Assembly: GCF_042666875.1 (NCBI RefSeq)
Contig: NZ_JBHTCX010000003.1
Coordinates: forward strand, 1-64,000
DNA length: 64,000 nucleotides
Source: Brachybacterium sp042666875
GTDB lineage: Bacteria > Actinomycetota > Actinomycetes > Actinomycetales > Dermabacteraceae
Direction: 5' to 3'
Shown here in pieces: positions 31,194 to 39,718 of the stretch. Within the stretch, counting starts at the first letter, position 1. Every line of letters starts with the position of its first letter. A program made the position numbers and the translations under genes. Under the pieces are notes generated by a model. It searched no databases. It was not told the DNA's origin and saw only the letters and a program-made list of their open reading frames with translations.

Positions 31194-31241
31194 CGGATTG
31201 CACCGCGCGGACTGTCTTCTCCCTACGTGGCAGTCTCGCAA

Positions 31242-31310
31242 TTGAAATGCTGCCGGGTGGCGCCGCAGTCCCGCTGCATCACCGCCCGGCAGCATCGGAT
31301 CGCATTTCAA
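31242..31310 (-). terminator. Nested inverted repeat downstream of the GH32-like gene
   Basis: Outer arms TTGAAATG (31242-31249) and CATTTCAA (31303-31310) and inner arms ATGCTGCCGGG (31247-31257) and CCCGGCAGCAT (31285-31295) form a long hairpin between the IS and the stop of the glycosidase gene. It probably terminates the minus-strand sugar operon. Confidence 0.6.
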
Positions 31311-31325
31311 ACGAGAGTGAAGTCC

Positions 31326-32735
31326 TCAGATCTGGGTAGCACTGGTGGTGACGGAGGTTGCTCCGACCTCCGCTGCCCCTTCGATCACGTCGAGCACCAC
31401 TGCCGATCCTGCAGGGTTTGCAAACCTCGTACTCAGGGCGACGTCGTCCACGTAGAGCGTTGCGATGTCCTCGTCGAGGACCAGCTGTAGTCGATGCTCG
31501 TGCCCGTCGGTGAGGTCCGGCAGTGGCCGCTCGAGGCCGCGGTTGTCGAGCTGTCCCCAGGGCCAGTTGGGGCGCTTGTCGAACTCGAGGCGATGTTCGT
31601 CGATGACCATCGAGAATTGATAGCCGACGTCGGTCGTGGTGTCCTCGCCGAAGCGCAGGTTGACCTCCCGGGTGCCCGGGGCAACCTTTAGCGTCGTCTC
31701 GAGCAGGCACGGCTGCGGGACGGATTCGGCGAGGACCCGCTGGGTTAGGCCGTCGCTCCGCGAGAGCGCGAAGGGCTCGACTGCTGTCGCGGTGGATGCG
31801 GCGAGGTGCTCGCGTACCGCATCGGGAATCTTCGTACCCAGTGTGCCGTCCTCGCGCACCACGACCTGGTGGACGACGAGGGCGCCGCCCCACTGCCAGG
31901 TCCTGGTGTCGTCGTCGTCCCAGCGGGTGGCGACCCAGCCGACGAGGTAGCGGTTCTCGCCGTCGGACACGGAGCGCGCCGCGTAGTATGGGCGGCCGTC
32001 GAAGGCGTCGTCCTCGGTCGCCTCCCACGGCCCGTAGAGGGAGCGGGAGCGGCGGTAGATGGTCTTGGACTTGTCGCTGTACTCGGTGACCAGGTGGTAC
32101 CACCAGTCGCCTTCGAGGAACACGTCGGGCATCTCGTGCATGGTGAACAGGCCTGGAGCCCAGAAGTCGCCCTGGAACTCCCAGGTTTCGCGGTCGGTCG
32201 AGGTGAAGTAGACCGTGGAGCCGCTCAGTTGGGTCTTGGGTCCAGCCTTGCGGGTGCCGAGGATCATGACCCACTGACCGGCGTCCTCGTCGTAGACGAC
32301 CCAGGGATCGCGCCAGTCGTCGGGGTCGTACCCCTCTTGCGGTGCGACCAGGGATTTGTCGGTCTTGCGCCAGTGGACGAGGTCGTCGCTCTCGGCGATC
32401 ATGAGAACCTGGGAGGGCTTGCCTTCAGCGGCGAAGTGGTCGCGGTTGAAGCCGGTGTACATGGCGTGGAAGGTTCCGTCGGCCTCGAAGACGGAGCCGG
32501 CGTAGATGAACTGGTCCTGGTCGTGCTCGCCGCCGCGGACGATCGCCTCGCCGAGGTCCTCGTACTCCACGAAGTCGGTGGTGCGGGCTAGGGCCCAGCC
32601 GAAGGGCTCGCAGTCCGGGAGAGGGCCGGGGTCCCGGCCGTCACGCTGATGGAACAAGTAGAACGCGCCGTCGTGGAAGAACGGCATGCAGTCTCCGAAC
32701 CAGGTGCCGGGGTGCTGATAGTGGATGTTGGGCAT
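31326..32735 (-). CDS. GH32-like glycoside hydrolase (beta-fructosidase family)
   Basis: The 469-residue protein has a five-bladed propeller domain and a C-terminal beta-sandwich, as in GH32. Landmarks are D15 in GTWFGDCMPFFHDG (position of the nucleophile, where classical members have WMNDPNG), RDP at 142-144 (DWRDPWVVYDED) and E201 in MHEMPDVFLEG (position of the acid/base in EC/EMP). The sandwich includes GYQFSMVIDEHRLEFDKRP and IATLYVDDVALSTRF. No signal peptide is present, so it should act in the cytosol on an imported fructoside or related sugar. It is the last gene of an operon with an ABC importer. Upstream in-frame sequence back to 33029 belongs to the preceding gene's antisense frame, so ATG 32735 is used. 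Confidence 0.78.
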   Translation of the reverse strand: MPNIHYQHPGTWFGDCMPFFHDGAFYLFHQRDGRDPGPLPDCEPFGWALARTTDFVEYEDLGEAIVRGGEHDQDQFIYAGSVFEADGTFHAMYTGFNRDHFAAEGKPSQVLMIAESDDLVHWRKTDKSLVAPQEGYDPDDWRDPWVVYDEDAGQWVMILGTRKAGPKTQLSGSTVYFTSTDRETWEFQGDFWAPGLFTMHEMPDVFLEGDWWYHLVTEYSDKSKTIYRRSRSLYGPWEATEDDAFDGRPYYAARSVSDGENRYLVGWVATRWDDDDTRTWQWGGALVVHQVVVREDGTLGTKIPDAVREHLAASTATAVEPFALSRSDGLTQRVLAESVPQPCLLETTLKVAPGTREVNLRFGEDTTTDVGYQFSMVIDEHRLEFDKRPNWPWGQLDNRGLERPLPDLTDGHEHRLQLVLDEDIATLYVDDVALSTRFANPAGSAVVLDVIEGAAEVGATSVTTSATQI

Positions 32736-32823
32736 GGTGCGCTTCAGTCCTTTGATCGAGTGGAGGGGTAATCGGGCGGAGCTGTGGCTCCGATGCGGCT
32801 CCGGCTTGCGTACCGGTTCCGAG

Positions 32824-33633
32824 TTAGATCCGCGTGCCGCCGAGGCTGGAGGCGAACACGCGCTGGAAGGCGAGGAAGACGATGACGGTGGGCAGGGAGA
32901 CCAGCAGCGCTCCGGCGAGGACGACGGGCGGGCCAACAGTGCCGTAGTTGCTTTGCAGGCCAGCGAGAGCTGCCATAACGGGGCGGATCTGCTCGCTGTA
33001 GCTGAGGGTGATGCCGAACAGCAGTTCATTCCACACCCACACGAACTGGAAGATAAACGCGGCGGCGAGGGCCGACCTGCTTAGCGGCAGATAGAGCCGG
33101 GTGAACACACGCCACCAGTTCGCACCGTCCAGCTGCGCCGCCTCGGCGACCTCCTGGGGGATGGTGAGCATGTGGTTGCGCATGATGAAGAAGGAGAAGG
33201 GGATGCAGGTGGCGACATAGATCAGCAGCAGGCCCGCCCGCGTGTCATATAGGCCGGTCTCGGCGTAGCCGGTGAACAACGGTCTCAGGAAGGCCTGTGC
33301 AGGGAATAGCGCTCCGGCGTAGATCAGCCAGAACCAGAAGACGCGCCGACCTCCGGGGATCGCTGTGAGCGCGAAGCCGGCGAATGCCGCCACGAGAACG
33401 GCGAGGCCCCCGGCGGCCACGGCGTACGCGAGGCTATTGAGCATCGACGGGCCGAGCTGTGCGGCCTCCCAAGCGGCGGCCATGTTCTCGAAGATGGCAA
33501 CGCCGCCAGGCAGCCAGCGGACGTCGCCGGTGTAGGCGTCGTTGGGAGTGAAGGCATTGACGACGATCAAGTAGGTGGGCACGAACCAGATCAGCGCGAG
33601 CAGGACGACGACGAGGGATCGAAGGGTTTTCAC
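32824..33633 (-). CDS. Sugar ABC transporter permease (MalG/CUT1 type)
   Basis: This 269-residue membrane protein has six helices. The EAA loop reads QEVAEAAQLDGANWWRVFTRLYLPLSRSA, the contact site for the ATPase. The N-terminus VKTLRSLVVVLLALIWFVPTYLIVVNAF and the P2 loop NDAYTGDVRWLPGG fit CUT1 MalG-like subunits. It pairs with the MalF-like permease just upstream (10 bases apart). No ATPase gene is here; CUT1 systems often share a multi-user MsiK-type ATPase encoded elsewhere. GTG 33633 follows GAGGAGCATCCT, which also overlaps the preceding stop region. Confidence 0.88.
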   Translation of the reverse strand: MKTLRSLVVVLLALIWFVPTYLIVVNAFTPNDAYTGDVRWLPGGVAIFENMAAAWEAAQLGPSMLNSLAYAVAAGGLAVLVAAFAGFALTAIPGGRRVFWFWLIYAGALFPAQAFLRPLFTGYAETGLYDTRAGLLLIYVATCIPFSFFIMRNHMLTIPQEVAEAAQLDGANWWRVFTRLYLPLSRSALAAAFIFQFVWVWNELLFGITLSYSEQIRPVMAALAGLQSNYGTVGPPVVLAGALLVSLPTVIVFLAFQRVFASSLGGTRI

Positions 33634-33643
33634 AGGATGCTCC

Positions 33644-34552
33644 TCAGTGCGCGCGAAGCTGCTTGCGCAGGTAGGCGACGGAGACGGCGACAACGATGAT
33701 CGTCAGGACCACGGCTATAGCGGCCCCCGATCCGGGACGCTGGAGGACGAAGCTCTGCCAGTACATCGACACCGCAAGGGTCTCGGTGGCGCGCCCCGGC
33801 CCACCGTTGGTGAGGACCCAGATCAGGTCGAAAGACTTCAGGCCATTGGCGAGGCTGATACCCATCACGACCGCGGTCGAGGTGCGCAGCTGCGGTACGA
33901 CGACCAGCCAGAACCGACGGATCCCGTCCACGCCGTCCAGCGCGGCGGCCTCGATGGTCTCTCGGGGAATGCCCTGGAGGCCCACCAGGTAGAGGATCAC
34001 GGCAACCCCGGTGGCTTGCCACGAGTTGGCGATAATCAGGACGATGGTGTTTCCGGGCCAGTTCAGCAGCCAGGGCTGCGCGAGGGCGTCGAGACCGATC
34101 CCGCGCAGCAGAGAGTTCAGGGCACCGGTGTCCTGAAGGACGAAATTCCACACCACAGCGACCGCGGTTCCTGAGAGCGCGTAGGGCAGGACGATCGCGA
34201 GCCGGGCGTACTTGCCCCACGACACGGAGTTGGTCAGGGCGGCGATCGCCAGCCCGAGCCCCACGGGGAGCAAGACCGTGCCCACCAGCCAAAACAGAGT
34301 GTTGATGCTCGAGCGGACGATCACCGGGTCGGTGACCAGGCGGGCGTAGCTGGAGAGGCCGGCAAAGGAGGGATCCACTACGGCGTCGTCGAGGAAGCTA
34401 CGTCCAACGGTGAGGGCGAAGGGGAGTAGCGCGAGCAGCCCGACGAGGGCCACGGCCGGGGCGAGGAACAGCAAGCGCGGCCGGCCGCGGACGACGCGGT
34501 CGCGACGGCGCTGGGCAGACAGAACGTCACGATGGTCGGGCAGGACGCTCAT
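33644..34552 (-). CDS. Sugar ABC transporter permease (MalF/CUT1 type)
   Basis: The 302-residue membrane protein has a cytosolic Arg-rich N-terminus, six helices starting LLFLAPAVALVGLLALLPFALTVGRSF, and the EAA loop PRETIEAAALDGVDGIRRFWLVVVPQLRTS. It forms the heterodimeric channel with the MalG-like protein. The start at 34552 has AGGAGGCAACCCG and overlaps the binding-protein stop by 4 bases. An earlier in-frame start at 34579 would be inside the binding-protein gene without a ribosome site. Confidence 0.88.
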   Translation of the reverse strand: MSVLPDHRDVLSAQRRRDRVVRGRPRLLFLAPAVALVGLLALLPFALTVGRSFLDDAVVDPSFAGLSSYARLVTDPVIVRSSINTLFWLVGTVLLPVGLGLAIAALTNSVSWGKYARLAIVLPYALSGTAVAVVWNFVLQDTGALNSLLRGIGLDALAQPWLLNWPGNTIVLIIANSWQATGVAVILYLVGLQGIPRETIEAAALDGVDGIRRFWLVVVPQLRTSTAVVMGISLANGLKSFDLIWVLTNGGPGRATETLAVSMYWQSFVLQRPGSGAAIAVVLTIIVVAVSVAYLRKQLRAH

Positions 34553-35817
34553 CGGGTTGCCTCCTGCCAGTAGGACCACTCGGACTCAGCCTTGCGCTGG
34601 AGCGATTCGAGGACGCCTCGGGGGTCGGAGGGATCCGCCATGAATCCGCCGAGGTCTTGGGTGACGCCCACCACGAGCGGCGGCGGCGAGTTCTCCCAGT
34701 AGCGATTGACGACGTCGAGGCTCTGGTCCCGGATAGTGCTCTGAAGACGCTGACTCACGGGGTCAGACCAAGTGACCTTCGGGTTCGCGCTGGACCCATT
34801 GAGGAAGTCGGACCAGGGCTCCTGAACCTCCGGGGCAAGCCAGGAGGCCAGCGCTTCGGTCGCCTCGACGCGGTGCCGTGAGCGGTCCGGAACCACGAGT
34901 CCTGCGACCTCTGTGACCACGGTAGGGGACGAGGCCCGTACGGCCGGGAGGAGGAACGCATCGAATCCGGTCCCGGACTCCATGCCGGCGAGCTCCATGG
35001 ACTGGGTGCTCCAGCTAACGGGCGTGGGCTGCATGCCGATGCGCCCGGAGGCGAGCATCGAAGGGAAGTTGTCGCTCACCGAGTCCGCGCTCGTGTGCAA
35101 CCCATCCCGGATCATCTCCTGCCACAGTTCCATGAGGCCCACCGCCTGGTCGTCCAAGAACGAAGCCTCGTTCTGGCACAACGCGCGGTACCAGTCGGCG
35201 TCATAGGCAGCAGCCAGCATGCTGAACCAGTTCGCCACGGGCCAGATGTTCATCTGAGTCGTTCCGATGGGAGTAACTTCTGCAGCTTTGAGTGCTCGGC
35301 ATACGCTGAGGAACTCATCCCAGGTCGCTGGAGGCTCGAGGCCGAGCTCCTCAAAAACCTTCACGTTATAGAACATGACGTAGTAGCCCTGAATGAGTGG
35401 CATCCCAAAAACGCCGCCGTCAAACGTGAAATCTGGTCTCATGCCATCATCGAGCCACCCGGCTTCGACAGAGGCCTCCCAAGCTGAGCTGAGTTCTGCC
35501 AGAGACCCTGTGCGAGCGAGATCGCGCATCCGATACCCGCTACCCCATTTAACGAGGTCGGGAGGATCTTGCGTCTGCAACAGCGATCGAATCACTTGCT
35601 CATACGAGGATGCGTTTGGGATCGTCTGGGGCGATAGACCCCACCCCACCCTCTCCCGCAATACATCACCCGCTGCCAGGTACCCGGGCTCCCAAGATGC
35701 CGCATCGTTAAAGAACTGCAGATCATCGGTTACAGCAGCATCTGTACTGCCGCATGCGGCAGCGGTACCAGCCAGCCCCAGGGCGCTGACGGCGGCTAAG
35801 AAGCGGCGTCGTCGCAT
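34549..35817 (-). CDS. Extracellular sugar-binding lipoprotein of the ABC importer
   Basis: The 422-residue precursor has MRRRRFLAAVSALGLAGTAAAC with lipobox Cys22, possibly Tat-type, and a family 1 solute-binding fold (PDLVKWGSGYRMRDLARTGSLAELS, FNVKVFEELGLEPPATWDEFL). It captures a sugar or oligosaccharide outside and delivers it to the two permeases encoded downstream. It leads the operon SBP-malF-malG-GH32. A GAGGAGTGAGGAAGC ribosome site is present, and an operator-like sequence lies about 20 bases upstream. Codon use is somewhat less GC-rich at the 5' end than in neighbouring core genes, consistent with acquisition. Confidence 0.88.
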   Translation of the reverse strand: MRRRRFLAAVSALGLAGTAAACGSTDAAVTDDLQFFNDAASWEPGYLAAGDVLRERVGWGLSPQTIPNASSYEQVIRSLLQTQDPPDLVKWGSGYRMRDLARTGSLAELSSAWEASVEAGWLDDGMRPDFTFDGGVFGMPLIQGYYVMFYNVKVFEELGLEPPATWDEFLSVCRALKAAEVTPIGTTQMNIWPVANWFSMLAAAYDADWYRALCQNEASFLDDQAVGLMELWQEMIRDGLHTSADSVSDNFPSMLASGRIGMQPTPVSWSTQSMELAGMESGTGFDAFLLPAVRASSPTVVTEVAGLVVPDRSRHRVEATEALASWLAPEVQEPWSDFLNGSSANPKVTWSDPVSQRLQSTIRDQSLDVVNRYWENSPPPLVVGVTQDLGGFMADPSDPRGVLESLQRKAESEWSYWQEATR

Positions 35818-35833
35818 GCTTCCTCACTCCTCA

Positions 35834-35846
35834 TTGATCGGTTGAC
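35834..35846. promoter_or_regulatory. LacI-type operator candidate upstream of the sugar ABC operon
   Basis: TTGATCGGTTGAC (reverse GTCAACCGATCAA) has the CG centre of LacI sites and shares the half-site GTCAACCG with the site at 37106-37121. It lies between the promoter region and the ribosome site of the binding-protein gene. Confidence 0.5.
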
Positions 35847-35987
35847 GTCCTCACGAAGCACCCGTGCTACGTGCATGACATCCTTGTCTCGAGTCTGTGG
35901 CTATAAGGTGGTTGCGCCTAGGTGCCATCTGGCGATCTAGGCCCCTCCAAGTGCATCATTGGGTTCAAAGCGCCTGTTCGGACGGCA

Positions 35988-36001
35988 TGACATCGTTGAC
36001 A
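35988..36001. promoter_or_regulatory. Imperfect LacI-type palindrome upstream of the first lacI gene
   Basis: TGACATCGTTGACA is a CG-centred imperfect palindrome. It includes a TTGACA hexamer (35996-36001) that may be a -35 element, so binding there would autoregulate the gene. No convincing -10 is visible. Confidence 0.4.
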
Positions 36002-36050
36002 TATTTTGGTGTCTCATGCGCTCGGAGACCCGACAACTAGGAGGTCGCTC

Positions 36051-37025
36051 ATGGCCCGTATCCGGCCCGCCACCGTCAGTGATGTTGCCAGTCACGCGGG
36101 AGTAAGCACGAAGACTGTCTCGCGAGTTATCAATCGCGAGAGCTACGTCGCTGAGAGCACCCGAACTCGCGTACTTGGTGCCATCGAGGCACTCTCTTAT
36201 CGCCCGAATCCCGCTGCACAAAACCTGCGGCGAACCACTTCCCGGTCAATCGCCGTAGTGGTCGAGGACATCTCCGAGCCGTTCGCTGCCCAGGTCACTC
36301 TCGCGGTGGAACACACTGTCGACGAGGGCACCACCGTGATCGTCTCGTCGAGCATGGGTGATCCCCTACGCGAGGCGAACATTCTCGCAACGCTCGCCGC
36401 ACGCCAGATCGATGGAATCATCCTTGCCCCGACTCAGACGCCAAGACCTCGGCTTCTTCACCGGATGGGACGTACCGCCGTGGTCTGCGTCGATCGCCCC
36501 GTGCCGGGTGAGCCGACCGATGTGGTCTTATCGGACAACACGCGCGGTATGCAGGAGGCTGTAGAGATACTGCTGGAGCAGGGTCATCAGCGTGTTGCCT
36601 ACATGGGAGACTCCCCGCGGGTGTTTACTCAGGTCGAGCGCTTACGCGGATACCGTGCGGCTTTAGAGAAAAGCCATATTAAAGTCGACCACGCTCTGGT
36701 CTATGAGCACCGACCTGACGTTGAGCGCACCCGACGCCACCTGGCATGGCTCACGAAGCTCCCGGATCCGCCAACCGCCATGGTCTCCGGAAATTCTTTG
36801 ACCACACTGGCCATGATTCATGCTGGCTTTAATGTCGGGCTGGACTCCTTCGTTGCCTTCGATGATTTCCCGCTTGCTGAGGTTGTCTGTGGTGGGGTCA
36901 GTGTGGTCGCGCAGGACGCCGCTGCTCTGGGACGTGAGGCAACCCAGACCCTTTTGCGACGCATGGCAAACGATTCGGCGCCCATGAAGACATCACGCCT
37001 CGCTACCCAGCTCGTCCTGCGGTGA
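36051..37025 (+). CDS. LacI-family transcriptional regulator 1
   Basis: The 324-residue regulator has the N-terminal LacI HTH and hinge (ATVSDVASHAGVSTKTVSRVINRESYVAESTRTRVLGAIEALSYRPNPAAQNLRR; residues 5-60) and a periplasmic-binding-like effector domain. ATG 36051 has a strong AGGAGG. The gene is divergent from the sugar ABC/GH32 operon, the usual layout for its repressor. Its base composition is visibly lower in GC than core genes (for example AAAAGCCATATTAAAGTC near 36670), a sign of transfer. The effector domain is slightly short at the C-terminus compared with the usual 330-345 residues. The effector is presumably a sugar. Confidence 0.88.
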   Translation: MARIRPATVSDVASHAGVSTKTVSRVINRESYVAESTRTRVLGAIEALSYRPNPAAQNLRRTTSRSIAVVVEDISEPFAAQVTLAVEHTVDEGTTVIVSSSMGDPLREANILATLAARQIDGIILAPTQTPRPRLLHRMGRTAVVCVDRPVPGEPTDVVLSDNTRGMQEAVEILLEQGHQRVAYMGDSPRVFTQVERLRGYRAALEKSHIKVDHALVYEHRPDVERTRRHLAWLTKLPDPPTAMVSGNSLTTLAMIHAGFNVGLDSFVAFDDFPLAEVVCGGVSVVAQDAAALGREATQTLLRRMANDSAPMKTSRLATQLVLR

Positions 37026-37105
37026 CGGGCCGTGCGATGAGCAGATCGTCCTGGCTGACTCTTCGCGGCTTGGTCTGATGCTCAACGCAGAGCTCGGCAC
37101 TGTTG

Positions 37106-37149
37106 CGTCAACCGTTTGACGTCTCTAGCGTCCAGGATCAATCGATTGA
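37106..37149. promoter_or_regulatory. Two LacI-type operator candidates upstream of the second lacI gene
   Basis: Site 1, CGTCAACCGTTTGACG (37106-37121), is near palindromic. Site 2, TCAATCGATTGA (37138-37149), is a perfect 12-bp palindrome. Centres are about 30 bases apart, close to three helical turns, suitable for cooperative binding upstream of the ATG at 37185. Confidence 0.6.
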
Positions 37150-37184
37150 CAGCGAGTGACGAGACACGAGGGAGGGGAGTCGTG

Positions 37185-38216
37185 ATGGTACGGATGCGGG
37201 ATATCGCCGACCAGCTTGGCATCTCGGTATCAACGGTCTCACTCGCCCTGAACCACAAGGACCAGGGGCGGGTGAACCCGCCCCTTGCGGAGAAGATCCG
37301 CACAACGGCGAACGGGATGGGCTACCGACCCAATCCTCATGCGCTCGGTCTGAAGCTCAGCAAGAGCCATGCGATCGCCTTGATCTGCAATACGGGGCCC
37401 GATGATCCTTTCCTCTCCGGACTGACGGGCGGGGCACAGGCGGCGGCGGCTGAGGCCGGGTACATCCTCATTACCATCCCCGTCACAGACGCCTCTCACG
37501 CGGAAGAGAGTGCGATTGAGACCGCGCTGCAGCGCGATGTCGACGGGATCGTGTTCGCTGCTGACTACTACCGCCGACGGAACATTCCCACGGTCCCGGA
37601 CACCACACCGTTCGTGTTCCTCGACTGCATCAGCACCGGGTCGAATCCCGTTGTCACCGAAGTCATCGCCGACGAGGTTCAAGGCTCCTACGAGGCCACC
37701 TCCCATCTGATCTCCGCCGGCCACACGCGCATCGGATACATCGGCATCGATGACGACCGATACCTCGCTCGGCGCCTACGCGCGAAGGGCTTCTGCGACG
37801 CCGTGCGGGAGCACCTCGGACACGAGACCGATCCGCTGATCGTCAACGCATCGGACCCGTCTATCTCCGCAGGTGAAGCGGCAGCCGAGTGGCTCTTCAC
37901 CCGTCCCGCGGCAGAACGACCCACGGCGCTGTTCTGCTTCTCGGACCGCACCGCCTTCGGAGCCGCACAGGCGGCCCGAGGCCACGGACTCTCACTTCCT
38001 GAGGACCTCAGCATCGTGGGATTCGACAACGTCGAGTACACCTCCGAGTTCTTCACCCCGCGACTCACCACCGTCGAGCTGCCTCATCAACGCATGAGCT
38101 CCGAGGCAGTGCGGCAACTCGTCCACCTCATCGATAACCCCCATTCAGCACCGCGCCGCATCAAAGTCCCCTGTCCCCTCATCCACCGCGACTCCGTCAA
38201 CTCCCACCACAGCTGA
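37185..38216 (+). CDS. LacI-family transcriptional regulator 2
   Basis: The 343-residue regulator has HTH MRDIADQLGISVSTVSLALNHKDQGRVNPPLAEKIRTTANGMGYRPNPHALGLKLS and a complete sugar-binding domain (TEVIADEVQGSYEATSHLISAGHTRIGYIGI, LFCFSDRTAFGAAQAA, IVGFDNVEYTSEFFTPRLTTVELP). It probably represses the binding-protein/permease genes directly downstream and itself through the palindromes upstream. GGGAGGGGAG precedes the start; GTG 37182 and ATG 37185 are both possible. Confidence 0.9.
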   Translation: MVRMRDIADQLGISVSTVSLALNHKDQGRVNPPLAEKIRTTANGMGYRPNPHALGLKLSKSHAIALICNTGPDDPFLSGLTGGAQAAAAEAGYILITIPVTDASHAEESAIETALQRDVDGIVFAADYYRRRNIPTVPDTTPFVFLDCISTGSNPVVTEVIADEVQGSYEATSHLISAGHTRIGYIGIDDDRYLARRLRAKGFCDAVREHLGHETDPLIVNASDPSISAGEAAAEWLFTRPAAERPTALFCFSDRTAFGAAQAARGHGLSLPEDLSIVGFDNVEYTSEFFTPRLTTVELPHQRMSSEAVRQLVHLIDNPHSAPRRIKVPCPLIHRDSVNSHHS

Positions 38217-38241
38217 AAATCCCCTTCGAAAGGTAAGAACG

Positions 38242-39546
38242 ATGACGTTCACACGACGCCAGACCCTCGGTGCCCTCGGCGCCGCCGCTGCTCTCCCGGC
38301 GATGACCATGGGCTTGACTGCCTGCGGGTCTTCCGCAGAAGGGGACGGCACCTCGCTCAAGGTCCTCCAGTACGAGGACCCCACTTCCGCCCAGGGCCAG
38401 GGCTGGAAGCGCGCCCTCGAGATCTTCAAGGAGAAGCACCCCGACGTCACCGTCGACTTCCAGCAGACCAGCTTCGATGCGGTCCGCCAGAACGCCAAGA
38501 TCACCCTGTCCGGGAACGAGGTTCCCGATGTCATCGAGTTCAACAAGGGGAACGCCGACGGTGGCCAGCTCGCCGCGCAGGGGCTGCTCACCGACCTCAC
38601 CGAGACGGTGACCGCGCGTGGATGGGACGCCAAGGTCAGCGACTCGATGAGCTCCTTCGCCCTATACGAGGACGGCATGGCCGGCTCGGGCTCCTGGTTC
38701 GGCATCCCGAATATCGGTGAGTACGTCACGCTGTTCTACAACCAGGACCTCTTCGAACAGCACGGCATCTCCCCTGACATCAGCGACCTCGAAGGCCTCG
38801 AAGCAGCGATGGACACTCTGCTGGCCGCGGGCGTCACCCCGATCGCGAGCTCCGCTGCCACCAGCCAGGGCTTCAACCAGATGTGGATCTGGTACTCCCT
38901 GGTCTCCGCGATCGCCACCCGCGACGAGATCGACGACTTCATGTTCGTGAAGGGCCCTGTCGACTTCTCCTCGAACCCCTGGGCGGAGGGCACGGAGCGG
39001 TTCCAGGCCTGGATCGAGCGCGGATATGTCGGCACCGACATCGCCGGTCTGAACTTCGAGCAAGCCACCGTCAACTTCCTCAGCGGCAACGCCGCAATGG
39101 TCGTGTGGAACCACGGTGTCTTCCACCGCGCTGTGGCCGAGGCCGATTTCAACTGGGGGTACATGACATTCCCCGGCGCGAACCTCGTCATGGGCTCCTC
39201 CGGACACCTCTGGGGCGTCCCAGAGCGCGCCAAGAACAAGGAACTCGCCTACGAGTGGATCGACATCACGCTATCCGAAGAGGTCCAGAACCTCATCGGC
39301 GAACTCGGCGGGCTGCCCATCGCGGGCGACCCCGCAGCGATCACCGATGAGCGCACCCGCGAATACACCGAAGGATTCGTGGAACTGATGGACGGCAACG
39401 CCTTGTCGTACTACCCGGACTACCCGGCCATCGGCTTCCTCGACTTCATCCAGGAGCATATGCAGGCCATGTCTAACGGCAACGAGACCGCACAGGAATA
39501 CCTCGATGCACTGCAGTCCTTCTACGACGAAGGCACCCAGCAGTGA
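38242..39546 (+). CDS. Second extracellular sugar-binding lipoprotein
   Basis: The 434-residue precursor begins MTFTRRQTLGALGAAAALPA, a twin-arginine-like signal with lipobox Cys28 (LTACGS). The mature family 1 solute-binding protein has VDFQQTSFDAVRQNAKITLSGNEVPDVIEFNKGNADGGQLAAQGLLTDLTE and WGVPERAKNKELAYEWIDI. It presumably fed a CUT1 sugar importer whose permease begins at the GTG overlapping its stop. That permease is destroyed by an insertion sequence, so the protein now lacks a visible partner unless it uses the other importer 4 kb away. AAAGG precedes the ATG. Confidence 0.9.
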   Translation: MTFTRRQTLGALGAAAALPAMTMGLTACGSSAEGDGTSLKVLQYEDPTSAQGQGWKRALEIFKEKHPDVTVDFQQTSFDAVRQNAKITLSGNEVPDVIEFNKGNADGGQLAAQGLLTDLTETVTARGWDAKVSDSMSSFALYEDGMAGSGSWFGIPNIGEYVTLFYNQDLFEQHGISPDISDLEGLEAAMDTLLAAGVTPIASSAATSQGFNQMWIWYSLVSAIATRDEIDDFMFVKGPVDFSSNPWAEGTERFQAWIERGYVGTDIAGLNFEQATVNFLSGNAAMVVWNHGVFHRAVAEADFNWGYMTFPGANLVMGSSGHLWGVPERAKNKELAYEWIDITLSEEVQNLIGELGGLPIAGDPAAITDERTREYTEGFVELMDGNALSYYPDYPAIGFLDFIQEHMQAMSNGNETAQEYLDALQSFYDEGTQQ

Positions 39547-39656
39547 CAGCGTCCACTCAGCTAGCCACCCGCCCCGCGACGCGACCCAAGACCGGCCCCG
39601 TCCGCGCATCCGGTCACCGCGAGACCTACTGGCCCTACCTGCTGCCGAGGGACTGA
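39543..39656 (+). pseudogene. Truncated MalF-type sugar permease (first ~35 codons only)
   Basis: A GTG overlapping the binding-protein stop opens a frame MTASTQLATRPATRPKTGPV... ending RETYWPYLLPRD then TGA. YWPYLLP is the usual end of the cytosolic N-tail just before helix 1 of MalF-like permeases. The insertion sequence begins at 39649 and supplies the stop. No remainder of the permease is found on the other side, so the gene was deleted, not just split. Confidence 0.85.
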
Positions 39657-39718
39657 TGCGCGGGTAGGTGTCACATGATCTGTAGCGCTGAGCCGCGTCG
39701 CAGGGAAGGATGTGCACC

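Noticed and set aside
29494..31201. Target-site duplication around the IS1634-like element
   Set aside because: GATCCT on the left and CGGATT on the right do not match at 4-8 bases in any register tried.
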